From a bacterium UBP12_UBA5184 (lineage in GTDB: Bacteria > Vulcanimicrobiota > Vulcanimicrobiia > Vulcanimicrobiales > Vulcanimicrobiaceae), in contig DHWK01000026.1 in NCBI GenBank assembly GCA_002413145.1, forward strand, positions 1-11,682: a DNA stretch of 11,682 nt. Direction: 5' to 3'. Positions within the stretch are counted from its first letter, which is position 1. Each line of letters starts with the position of its first letter. Below, one piece after another: positions 1 through 7,028 of this stretch. The notes below the pieces were generated by a model that was given only the letters and a program-made list of their open reading frames with translations, made no database searches and was not told the DNA's origin. Made by a program: the position numbers and the translations under genes.

Positions 1-471
1 GCACGGCGTCTTGGGATCGACGCGCCACGCCTTGGGATCGAGCCCGGACGCGCGATCGTCGCGCAGGCCGGGACGAGCCTCTACCGGGTGATCACCGTCA
101 AGCGCCAGGGACTTCGTCGCTTCGCGATCGTCGACGGAAGCCTCGCCGACAATCCTCGCCCCGCGCTCTACGGCGCGTACCATCACCCGCTCGCCGTCGG
201 CCGCACGTTCGCGACCGAATGGGAAGAGACGACGGTTTGCGGACGCTCGTGCGAAAACGACGAATTGGTCGTCGCCCAGCTGCCCGCCGACCTGCGAGCC
301 GGCGATTTGCTCGCCTTGCAGAGCACCGGCGCCTACACGTTCAGCATGGCGAGCAACTACAATCGTTTCCCGCGGCCCCCGCTCGTCTTCGCCGGCGGCG
401 GACGGCACCGCGCCGTGGTGCGGCGCGAGTCGCTCGACGATCTGGTGCGAAATGACCTTCAGCATCGCTAA
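1..471 (+). CDS. lysA: Diaminopimelate decarboxylase, C-terminal part (5' end outside the window)
   Basis: This is the C-terminal 156 codons of a PLP-dependent decarboxylase that converts meso-diaminopimelate to L-lysine and CO2, the last step of lysine synthesis. The frame is open from base 1, so the gene starts upstream. Visible family marks are IEPGRAIV near the left edge (the EPGR phosphate-binding loop), SCENDEL around 229-270 (the CESxD motif with the catalytic cysteine) and GAYTFSMASNYN at 331-366 (the GAY and YN residues that contact PLP and substrate), followed by RPPLV. These marks favour lysA over other fold-III decarboxylases. The stop codon lies inside the next gene, with a 20-base overlap, which suggests co-transcription. 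A seven-residue near-repeat (RLGIDAP, RLGIEPG) opens the visible part. Confidence 0.93.
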   Translation, partial: ARRLGIDAPRLGIEPGRAIVAQAGTSLYRVITVKRQGLRRFAIVDGSLADNPRPALYGAYHHPLAVGRTFATEWEETTVCGRSCENDELVVAQLPADLRAGDLLALQSTGAYTFSMASNYNRFPRPPLVFAGGGRHRAVVRRESLDDLVRNDLQHR

Positions 472-874
472 ATTGCTGCTTCTCGCCGTCTTCGCGCTCG
501 GCGGCTGCGCGCCGGCCGGCGGGGACGCCGCCAACGCCGCGCTTTACGACGCTTGGGCCGGCCACCGCTCGCGCGTCGAGGTCACCGCGAGCGGCAGCGT
601 CGCGCGGGTCCTTGGGACGCGTTCGGGGCCAAGCGGTAGCCACGAGGGTTTTCTTCTTCACCTGAGGGGTGCGGCGGGTCACGGTTTGACGGTTCGGGTC
701 GAGACCAACGTCGACATCACCGGACCGGTTCCGCTGGGCGCCGGCGACGACGTCGAAGTGCGCGGCGAGTACCTCTACGACGAGCGCGGCGGCCTCATCC
801 ACTACACGCATCACGATCCGCGCGGCCGTCATCCCGGCGGCTTCGTCCGCGTCGGCAAACGCGTCTACATGTAA
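452..874 (+). CDS. DUF3465-type lipoprotein
   Basis: A predicted 140-residue lipoprotein. The N-terminus has K7, a hydrophobic run (residues 8-16) and a lipobox L16-G-G-C19, so the mature protein should start at Cys19 and be membrane-anchored. The mature part carries the pattern I associate with DUF3465: HEGFLLHL (64-71), a VETNVDI strand (83-89), a GDDVEVRGEY strand (98-107) and a C-terminal HYTHHDPRGRH block (117-127). The strand-rich layout looks like a small OB-type beta barrel, which is inference. The function of the family is unknown to me. The His-His-Asp cluster could bind a metal or a nucleic acid phosphate, but nothing here proves it. The ATG at 452 lies inside the end of lysA, and the position of the signal peptide supports this start. 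Confidence 0.8.
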   Translation: MTFSIAKLLLLAVFALGGCAPAGGDAANAALYDAWAGHRSRVEVTASGSVARVLGTRSGPSGSHEGFLLHLRGAAGHGLTVRVETNVDITGPVPLGAGDDVEVRGEYLYDERGGLIHYTHHDPRGRHPGGFVRVGKRVYM

Positions 875-891
875 AAAACGCGCCACGTTGC

Positions 892-926
892 TATACAAAC
901 CGCAGGCCGACTCTCTATACTGTTAG
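892..926 (+). promoter_or_regulatory. Candidate promoter for maf-mreBCD-mrdA, likely leaderless
   Basis: In the 52-base gap before maf, a TATACT box sits at 916-921, five bases before the ATG at 927. Transcription from such a -10 box would start about at the A of the ATG, so the mRNA would have almost no leader, and no Shine-Dalgarno sequence is visible. The -35 side is weak: TTGCTA at 888-893 is too far away (22 bases) and the 17-base position reads ATACAA. A second TATACA lies at 892-897. The call rests on the box and its spacing only. Confidence 0.45.
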
Positions 927-1532
927 ATGCGTCAACTTCACGAGATCGTGCTCGCGAGCGTCTCACCTCGGCGGAAAGAACTGCTGTCGTCGCTCGGCCT
1001 GCGCGTGATCGTCGTCCCAAGTGAGATCGATGAAGGCAGCCGGCCCGGATACCAGCCCCGCGACTTGGCGGAACTCCACGCCGGTGCGAAAGCCGCAAGG
1101 GTCGCCGAACGCGAGCCGAAGGCGGTGATCCTCGCCGCCGACACCGTCGTCGACGTCGACGGCTTCTCGTTTGGGAAGCCGCAAGATTCAGCCGAGGCCG
1201 CCTCGATGTTACGCCGCCTCGCCGGTCGCGAGCATCTGGTGCATACCGCCTTCGCGCTCATCGACGGCCCGAGCGGGCGGCGGCTCGCCGAAAGCGTAAC
1301 GACCCGGGTCCGTTTCTATCCGCTTGCCCCCGAGGAGATCGAGGCCTACGTCGCAACCGGGGATCCGATGGACAAAGCGGGGGCCTATGGGATCCAAGGA
1401 CGGGGGGCGACCTTGGTCGAGCGGATCGACGGCGATTTTTATACCGTCATGGGCTTGCCGCTGGGCCGCGTCGCGCGTGGCCTGCGCGAGCTTGGTTACG
1501 CTCTCCCCGAGACGCGGGCGACCGATCGATGA
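927..1532 (+). CDS. maf: Maf nucleotide pyrophosphatase (dTTP/UTP type)
   Basis: A 201-residue Maf/HAM1-fold enzyme. The family hydrolyses dTTP, UTP or modified pyrimidine nucleotides to the monophosphate and pyrophosphate in the cytoplasm, keeping them out of nucleic acids. Visible marks are ASVSPRRKELL (10-20, the phosphate loop), AADTVV (70-75, with the catalytic base Asp72), GKP (83-85) and DKAGAYGIQG (149-158), with a C-terminal DFYTVMGLPL block (170-179). DKAGAYGIQG is typical of the YhdE-like branch rather than YceF. Length is normal. The gene stands first in the shape block, overlapping mreB by ATGA, as in several other phyla where maf precedes mre genes. The start is the only ATG that includes the ASxSPRR loop. 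Confidence 0.95.
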   Translation: MRQLHEIVLASVSPRRKELLSSLGLRVIVVPSEIDEGSRPGYQPRDLAELHAGAKAARVAEREPKAVILAADTVVDVDGFSFGKPQDSAEAASMLRRLAGREHLVHTAFALIDGPSGRRLAESVTTRVRFYPLAPEEIEAYVATGDPMDKAGAYGIQGRGATLVERIDGDFYTVMGLPLGRVARGLRELGYALPETRATDR

Positions 1533-2623
1533 GACCCTTCGTCGGCTCGCTCGCAACGACGCTTTCGGGGCCCGACATCGGCCTCGATCTTGGATCCGCG
1601 AACACCGTCGCCTACGAGCGCGGCGCCGGCCTCATCGTCAGCGAGCCCTCCGTCGTCGCCTACGACAATGCGAGCGATGAGATCATCGCCGTCGGCAACG
1701 CTGCCAAAGAGATGGCCGGCCGCGCCGGCGCGCGGATTCGCGTCGTCCGCCCGCTGCGCCGCGGGACGATCTCCGATTTTCGCGGCGCGCACGCCCTAGT
1801 CGGGCGGATCGTCGAGCGAGCGCTCACGGCCCGTCCGCGCATCGCCCCGCGCCTCGTCGCGTCGATCCCCGGCTGCGCAACCGACATCGAATGCAAAGCG
1901 GTCGAAACCGCGGTGCGCGCCGCCGGCGCGCGCTCGCGTACCTACGTTCCGCAAGCGATCGCGGCGGCGGTCGGAGCGGGGATGGACATTACGAGCGTCC
2001 GCGCGCAGATGGTCGTCGATATCGGCGGGGGGACCGCCGAGATCGCGATCATCGCCCAAGCCGGAATCATCCGCATGCTCTCGCTGCAGACCGGCGGGGA
2101 CGACCTCGACGAAGCGATCCGCCTGAAACTCCGCGCGCAACGTTTCCTGGTCGGCCCGCTGACGGCCGAACGCCTCAAAATCGAACTCGGCTATGCGGGA
2201 CGGCCTCCCGGGCGCGCCCCGCTGATGGTCAGCGGACTCGATTTGGACGCCGCGGCGCCGCGCTCGCGTGAAGTGCCCGAGACGCTCATCGGCGAAGGGA
2301 TGCGCGACGGAATCGGCCACATCGTGCGCGGCGTCGTCTCGGTCATCGAGCGAATCGCCCCGGACGTTGCGGCGGACCTGATCGAAACCGGGATCACGTT
2401 GACCGGCGGCGGGGCGTGCATTACGGGCATCGCACACGAGATCGGTTGCCGCACCGGCGTGCCGACGATGGTCGCTCCCGAACCGCTGCTCTGCGTCGCT
2501 CGCGGCGCCGGCGAAATACTCGGCTCGGCGACGCTGCTCGAAAGGCTGCGTCCCCACGCGGACAAGCTCACTAGGTGGTATCAATCTTTACGTATCGGGA
2601 TGAGAGAAAGTTATTCGCCGTAA
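1529..2623 (+). CDS. mreB: Rod shape-determining protein MreB
   Basis: A 364-residue bacterial actin homologue that polymerises with ATP on the inner face of the membrane and positions the cell-wall elongation machinery. Domain marks are DIGLDLGSANTVAY (16-29, phosphate 1), PLRRGTISDF (75-84), VVDIGGGTAEIAII (162-175, phosphate 2), TGGDDLDEAI (188-197) and TLTGGGACITG (290-300, adenine site). Residues 1-15 could form the short membrane-binding helix seen in many MreBs. The usual LIEEPMAAAIGAG segment is VPQAIAAAVGAG here, so the position of the catalytic Glu holds Gln142, as in actin. The phosphate-2 Thr169 is kept. The C-terminal tail is somewhat long because its last 49 bases also encode the start of mreC. 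It overlaps maf by four bases, so translation is probably coupled. Confidence 0.95.
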   Translation: MRPFVGSLATTLSGPDIGLDLGSANTVAYERGAGLIVSEPSVVAYDNASDEIIAVGNAAKEMAGRAGARIRVVRPLRRGTISDFRGAHALVGRIVERALTARPRIAPRLVASIPGCATDIECKAVETAVRAAGARSRTYVPQAIAAAVGAGMDITSVRAQMVVDIGGGTAEIAIIAQAGIIRMLSLQTGGDDLDEAIRLKLRAQRFLVGPLTAERLKIELGYAGRPPGRAPLMVSGLDLDAAAPRSREVPETLIGEGMRDGIGHIVRGVVSVIERIAPDVAADLIETGITLTGGGACITGIAHEIGCRTGVPTMVAPEPLLCVARGAGEILGSATLLERLRPHADKLTRWYQSLRIGMRESYSP

Positions 2624-3393
2624 TCGGCGCGATCGTCGTCGCGGCGCTGATCGCTCTCGTTCAAATCGACGCGGCTCGCTCCGGTAGACCGAGTTTTTTC
2701 AGTTCGGCCGCAACGGCGGTCTTCGGTTTCTTTCAGACGGGCCTCTCGGCCGGCGTCGACGCGACGCGCAACGGCGTCGGTTCGTTGCTCGACGCGCCGC
2801 ATCTCGCCGGCGAGAATGCGACGCTCGCCGAACGCAATCGCGCGCTCGAAGCCCAAAACGCTCGCCTGCGCGAAGCGTTGTCGGCCGCGCCCGACGCGGC
2901 CGCAATCGAACGGGTTGCAGCCCGCGAGCCCAGCGGCATCCTCGCGGCGACGATCGGTTTCGATCCCGAAAACCAATCGCGCATCGTCACGCTCGACAAA
3001 GGCGCGCTCGCCGGCGTGCGCATCGATGCGGGCGTCCTCGGAGCGACGGGCGTCGTCGGTCGCGTCGTAGTCGTCGAGCCGTTCACCAGCAAGGTGCTGT
3101 TGCTGACCGACGCGGCGAGCAAAGTGCCCGCGGTCGTGCAGCGCGGGCGCTGGTGGGGGATCGCGACCGGCACGAATACACGCGTCCAGCTGCAGTACGT
3201 CTCCCAGGACGCGAAATTGCGGCGCGGCGACCTGGTGGTGACGGGCGAGGGCCGCTCGTTTCACGCCGGCCTCCCGATCGGCCGCATCCTCCAGGTCTTC
3301 CATTCGGAGGGCGCACTCTACCAGACCGCGCTGGTCGAGCCGGCCGTCGCCTTCGGGCGTTTGGGCCACGTGCTCGTCTTGCCGCTCCGGTGA
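2575..3393 (+). CDS. mreC: Rod shape-determining protein MreC
   Basis: A 272-residue bitopic membrane protein that links the MreB filament to periplasmic wall enzymes and activates PBP2. Layout: a short cytoplasmic N-terminus, one membrane helix (about 13-31), a coiled coil rich in A, L, E, N and R (about 79-102), then a two-barrel beta domain (about 122-272) with GVVGRVVVVEPFTSKVLLLTD (159-179) and GDLVVTGEGRSFHAGLPIGRI (218-238), both typical of MreC. The GTG start lies 49 bases inside mreB. It is the only usual start that keeps the cytoplasmic tail before the membrane helix, because no in-frame ATG, GTG or TTG lies between it and the helix. The end overlaps mreD by GTGA. Confidence 0.92.
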   Translation: MVSIFTYRDERKLFAVIGAIVVAALIALVQIDAARSGRPSFFSSAATAVFGFFQTGLSAGVDATRNGVGSLLDAPHLAGENATLAERNRALEAQNARLREALSAAPDAAAIERVAAREPSGILAATIGFDPENQSRIVTLDKGALAGVRIDAGVLGATGVVGRVVVVEPFTSKVLLLTDAASKVPAVVQRGRWWGIATGTNTRVQLQYVSQDAKLRRGDLVVTGEGRSFHAGLPIGRILQVFHSEGALYQTALVEPAVAFGRLGHVLVLPLR

Positions 3394-3944
3394 ATCGCGT
3401 TCGGACCTCAGGCCCCTTCGGCGGCGCGCCCCCGGCACTGGTCTTCGATCCGCCCCCCGGGTGGAAAGTCGGTTTGGCGCTGGCCGTCGCGCTGCTGCTC
3501 CAAACGACCGTCGCGCCTTACCTGACCATTCGCGGCGCTATGCCGAGTTTGGTCCTGGTCGTCGTGCTGTGGTACGGCTTGCGCACCAATATCGCGTCCG
3601 GGCTCTTGTTCGGCACCGTCGCCGGCGCGCTTGAAGACGCGCTGGCGGGTTGGACGGGAGCCGCTTGGACGCTCTCGACCGCGATCGTCGGCGCGCTTGC
3701 CGGCCGAACCGCGGGAACCGTCGTGACGGAATCGCGCCTCTGGCTCGTCCCCTACGTCGCGATCGCGACGATCGTGCGCTACGGCATCGCGACGATCGTC
3801 TTGCGCAGCGAAGGACGGGTCGTCGCGCTACCCGCGCTGCACGCCCACGCGCTCCTGTGGCAAGCGCTCCTCAACGCGCTGATCGCTTTCCTGGTTCTCA
3901 CCTTCGTCCCAAAAACGGCGGTCTCACGTGTCGGCCTCCGCTGA
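3390..3944 (+). CDS. mreD: Rod shape-determining protein MreD
   Basis: A 184-residue polytopic membrane protein, identified by position, size and hydrophobicity, since MreD is poorly conserved. About six membrane segments are seen, near residues 26-42, 51-66, 70-88, 92-108, 117-137 and 153-173. Typical features are the early MPSLVLVVVLWYGL stretch, followed by G-rich helices with an acidic pair (L81-E-D) like the MreD GLLxDxL motif. The frame stays open far upstream within mreC, but the GTG at 3390, overlapping the mreC stop as GTGA, gives the expected length. The proline-rich N-terminal 25 residues are longer than usual. The gene overlaps mrdA by 17 bases. Confidence 0.85.
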   Translation: MNRVRTSGPFGGAPPALVFDPPPGWKVGLALAVALLLQTTVAPYLTIRGAMPSLVLVVVLWYGLRTNIASGLLFGTVAGALEDALAGWTGAAWTLSTAIVGALAGRTAGTVVTESRLWLVPYVAIATIVRYGIATIVLRSEGRVVALPALHAHALLWQALLNALIAFLVLTFVPKTAVSRVGLR

Positions 3945-5796
3945 GCCGCGCCGCACCGGCCTGCCTCTTCGAACCGTCGGGAAACTCTACTTCTTCATCG
4001 CTTTGGTGACGCTCGCGCTCGGCGGCCTGGTCGTTCGCCTGACGCAAATTCAACTCGTGGACGGCGCGAAATTCGCGCTCGCCGCGCGCGCCAATCAAAT
4101 CCGGCGCATCCCGGTTTCGGCGCCGCGCGGGCGGATCTACGATCGCCACGGCACGCTGCTCGTGCGCAGCCGCCCGTCGTTCGTCTGCGCGATCGTGCCG
4201 TCGGAGGTGCGCGATCCGGCGCTGGTCGTACGCGTCGTCGCGCGCGCGCTCGGGCTCCCCGAGAGCGCGCTCTGGCGCCGCATGTTGCATCATCGCGGCC
4301 TAAACTACAAGACCTTCGACGAGCTCGCTACGTACGAACCGTACGGTCCGGTGGTCCTCGCGGCCGACCTAACGAGCGCACAGATGGCACGGCTCTCCGA
4401 GGCGCAAGCCGAGCTGCCCGGCGTCGATCTCGAGGCGCAGCCGGTGCGCGATTATCCCTACGCCAAGCTCGGAGCGCACGTGCTGGGTTACGTCGGTTCG
4501 ATCACCGAAGAAGAGTATCGCGCACGGAAGAGCCGCGGGTATACGTCCAACGACGTCGTCGGCAAGGATGGCCTCGAAGAACACTACGACGAGCTGTTGC
4601 GCGGGAGGCCCGGGGGCGAACAGATCGAGGTCGACGCGCAGGGCCGCTTAGTCCGCCGTTTGGGACCGGTCGATCCCGTCCCGGGGCACAGTCTGATCCT
4701 CACGATCGACTGGCGCTTGCAAACGATCGCGGAAAAAGCCGTCAGCGACGAACTCGCCGCGTGGGGGAAGTCGCACGCGCGCCGCATAGCCGGCGCGGTC
4801 GTCGCGATCGATCCGCGCGACGGCGGCGTCTTGGCGCTGGTTTCCCATCCCAGCTTCAATCCCAACGATTTCACCACCGGCATCTCGGAAAAGCGCTACC
4901 GCCGGTATATCCTGGACCCCCTGCGGCCGCTCTACGACCGCGCGATCGGCGCGGCGACGGCGACCGGCTCGACCTTCAAGATGGTGACCGGCAGTGCGGC
5001 GCTCTCGAGCGGCGTCATCGGAAAAGATCAAGTCCTATACGATTCGGGTTCGTGGTACTGCCACGGCCAGACGTTCGTCGACGTCGCGGCCGGCGGTCTG
5101 GGCTCGACCGATTTCGTGCGCGCGCTGGCAGCTTCGTCCGACGGATATTTCTATCAGCTCGGCGATCGGCTCGGTCACGCGCGGCTGCGCTACTATGCGA
5201 CGCAATACGGCATCGGCTCGCGCCTCGGCATCGACATCGCCGGCGAGTATCCCGGCAACTGGCCGACCAATGCCTGGTCGATGAAGACGTACGGCCTCCC
5301 GCTCGAGCCGAGCGACGTTTGCCAGCTCGCGATCGGGCAGGGCGCGATGCAGGCGACGCCGCTGCAGATGGCGGACGTCGCGGCCACCGTCGTCAACGGC
5401 GGGACGCTCTACCGGCCGCACGTCGTTGCGGCGGTGCGTGACGACCGAGGGCGAATCGTCAAACGGTTCGTGGCGCCGGTGATCCGCCACGTCCCGGTCA
5501 GCGCGGAGGCGCTGCGCGAAGTTCGCGCGGGGATGTCCAAGGTCACCGATCCCGGGGGAACCGCCTACGGCCTTGCGATCGCGGGCCTGCCCTTCGGCGG
5601 AAAAACCGGGACGGTCGAAACCGACGGCGGACGGGGGCCGAACACGACCTGGTTCGTCGCATACGCGCCGGCCGACCATCCGACGATTGCACTCGCCGTC
5701 TTCATGGAACGGACCGGCGGCTACGGCGCCGAGGTCGCGGCACCCGTCGCGCGACGCATCCTGGTGGAGTACTTCCGGAAAAACGCGGCCCCATAG
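3928..5796 (+). CDS. mrdA: Penicillin-binding protein 2, elongasome transpeptidase
   Basis: A 622-residue class B PBP, close to the length of E. coli PBP2 (about 630). It crosslinks peptidoglycan during side-wall growth and is anchored by one membrane helix (about 19-36). The pedestal domain begins with QIRRIPVSAPRGRIYDRHG (57-75), normal for the family. The transpeptidase domain holds the active-site serine S348 in GSTFK, the second motif SSD (403-405, in SSDGYFYQLG) and KTGT (559-562). The serine is preceded by Thr-Gly instead of the usual Pro-Gly. The segment that reads GGHG in many PBP2s is GGLG (389-392), and the SCD form of motif two is SSD, so a zinc site described in some PBP2s looks lost. 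The GTG start is chosen for its short cytoplasmic tail. rodA, the usual partner, is not adjacent. Confidence 0.95.
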   Translation: MSASAEPRRTGLPLRTVGKLYFFIALVTLALGGLVVRLTQIQLVDGAKFALAARANQIRRIPVSAPRGRIYDRHGTLLVRSRPSFVCAIVPSEVRDPALVVRVVARALGLPESALWRRMLHHRGLNYKTFDELATYEPYGPVVLAADLTSAQMARLSEAQAELPGVDLEAQPVRDYPYAKLGAHVLGYVGSITEEEYRARKSRGYTSNDVVGKDGLEEHYDELLRGRPGGEQIEVDAQGRLVRRLGPVDPVPGHSLILTIDWRLQTIAEKAVSDELAAWGKSHARRIAGAVVAIDPRDGGVLALVSHPSFNPNDFTTGISEKRYRRYILDPLRPLYDRAIGAATATGSTFKMVTGSAALSSGVIGKDQVLYDSGSWYCHGQTFVDVAAGGLGSTDFVRALAASSDGYFYQLGDRLGHARLRYYATQYGIGSRLGIDIAGEYPGNWPTNAWSMKTYGLPLEPSDVCQLAIGQGAMQATPLQMADVAATVVNGGTLYRPHVVAAVRDDRGRIVKRFVAPVIRHVPVSAEALREVRAGMSKVTDPGGTAYGLAIAGLPFGGKTGTVETDGGRGPNTTWFVAYAPADHPTIALAVFMERTGGYGAEVAAPVARRILVEYFRKNAAP

Positions 5797-5837
5797 CTGC
5801 AGAGTTGCGGCCGCACGCGGCGGCGAACAGAGCGACG

Positions 5838-7028
5838 ATGCTGATCGACGCTATCCGGCCAGCGGCGGCGATGTCCCGCCTCTCGAGCGAAGGCGCCTTC
5901 GAAGTCTTGGCTCGCGCTCGCGAGCTCGAGGCACAGGGTCGTACGATCGTCCACCTCGAGATCGGCGAGCCCGACTTCGACACCCCCGAGCACGTCAAGC
6001 GGGCCGGGATGGCGGCGATCGAGAGCAATCACACGCACTACACGCCGTCGGCGGGCATCGCCCCCCTCCGCGAATCGATCGCCGCCTACGCATCGCGCTT
6101 TCGCGGGATCTCGCCGAGCTTCCGCGCAGACGAAGTCGTCGTCAGTCCCGGCCTCAAACCGCTGATCTGGAACGTCCTCTGCGCCTTGGTCGATCCCGGC
6201 GACGAAGTCGTTTTCGCCGACCCCGCCTACCCGGCGTATGCGTCGTGCACGTCGTACTTGCAAGCCAAAGCCGTCCCGGTTCCGCTGCTCGAACGGACCG
6301 GATTCCGGCTCGATCTCGACGAGCTCGCGGCGAAGCTGAGCGGCCGCACGCGCGTTCTCATCTTGAATTCGCCGCACAATCCGACCGGCGGCGTGCTGAC
6401 GCGCTCCGATCTCGCAACGATCGCCGAGCTCGCCCAGCGCCACGACGTGACCATCGTCTCCGACGAAATCTACAGCCGCAACGTCTACGGCTCCGAGTTT
6501 TGCTCGATCGCCGCGTTGCCCGGGATGCGCGAGCGGACCATCCTGCTCGACGGTTTTTCCAAAGCCTACGCGATGACGGGCTGGCGGCTGGGCTACGGGA
6601 TCATGCCTGCCCACATCGCACGCGCCGTCGCCCTGATGGGACAAAACACGTATTCGTGCACGGCGTCGTTCGTGCAGCAGGCCGGCATCAGCGCACTCGA
6701 AGGGCCCGACCGGCCCGTCCAGGCGATGGTCGATGAATTCCGGCGCCGCCGCGATGCGATCGTCGACGGCTTGAACGCGCTCGCAGGCATCCGCTGCGCG
6801 AAGCCGGACGGTGCGTTCTACGTCTTTCCGAACGTCAGCGGGATTACGTCGGACGACCGGCGCCTCGGCTCGTACTTGCTCGAAGAAGCCGGCGTCGCGG
6901 CACTCGCCGGCAGCTATTTCGGCGAGGCCGGTCGCGGTTATCTTCGCATGTCGTACGCGAATTCGCTCGATCACATCGGCACCGCCCTGGACCGGATGCG
7001 CGCCGCGCTGACGAATTTCCCTGGCTAA
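5838..7028 (+). CDS. PLP-dependent class I/II aminotransferase (AspC/AatA-like)
   Basis: A 396-residue fold-I aminotransferase. Residues are counted from the ATG at 5838. Marks are IGEPDFDTP (42-50), HYTPSAGIAPLRESIA (68-83), NSPHNPTGG (177-185, with Asn181), SDEIYSRNVY (208-217, with Asp209 and Tyr212), the PLP lysine K242 in DGFSKAYAMTGWRLGYG, and the carboxylate-binding R370 in YLRMSYA. This places it in the Ibeta branch, which uses aspartate, aromatic amino acids or other donors. The substrate cannot be told from sequence. An in-frame TTG at 5805 would add 11 residues of no family character, so ATG 5838 is preferred. The gap to mrdA is 41 bases and shows no terminator, so it may be read from the shape operon, although its role is metabolic. 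Confidence 0.9.
   Translation: MLIDAIRPAAAMSRLSSEGAFEVLARARELEAQGRTIVHLEIGEPDFDTPEHVKRAGMAAIESNHTHYTPSAGIAPLRESIAAYASRFRGISPSFRADEVVVSPGLKPLIWNVLCALVDPGDEVVFADPAYPAYASCTSYLQAKAVPVPLLERTGFRLDLDELAAKLSGRTRVLILNSPHNPTGGVLTRSDLATIAELAQRHDVTIVSDEIYSRNVYGSEFCSIAALPGMRERTILLDGFSKAYAMTGWRLGYGIMPAHIARAVALMGQNTYSCTASFVQQAGISALEGPDRPVQAMVDEFRRRRDAIVDGLNALAGIRCAKPDGAFYVFPNVSGITSDDRRLGSYLLEEAGVAALAGSYFGEAGRGYLRMSYANSLDHIGTALDRMRAALTNFPG

Noticed and set aside
10..41. Direct repeat of CTTGGGATCGA (21-base period) at the left edge
   Set aside because: It encodes a near-repeat RLGIDAP/RLGIEPG within lysA, where the second copy is the normal EPGR motif. Only two imperfect units are present, so no repeat element is claimed.
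1796..2584. Long minus-strand open frame across mreB (262 codons)
   Set aside because: It is a shadow frame of high-GC coding DNA: Arg/Asp-rich translation, no recognisable domain, and the plus strand encodes a clear MreB.
3153..3389. Upstream extension of the mreD frame inside mreC
   Set aside because: The extra residues are Arg/Pro-rich and unlike MreD. The GTG at 3390 with a GTGA overlap gives normal MreD length.
5807..5814. GCGGCCGC palindrome between mrdA and the aminotransferase
   Set aside because: Short GC-only palindromes are expected at this base composition. There is no U-tract, so it is not a terminator.
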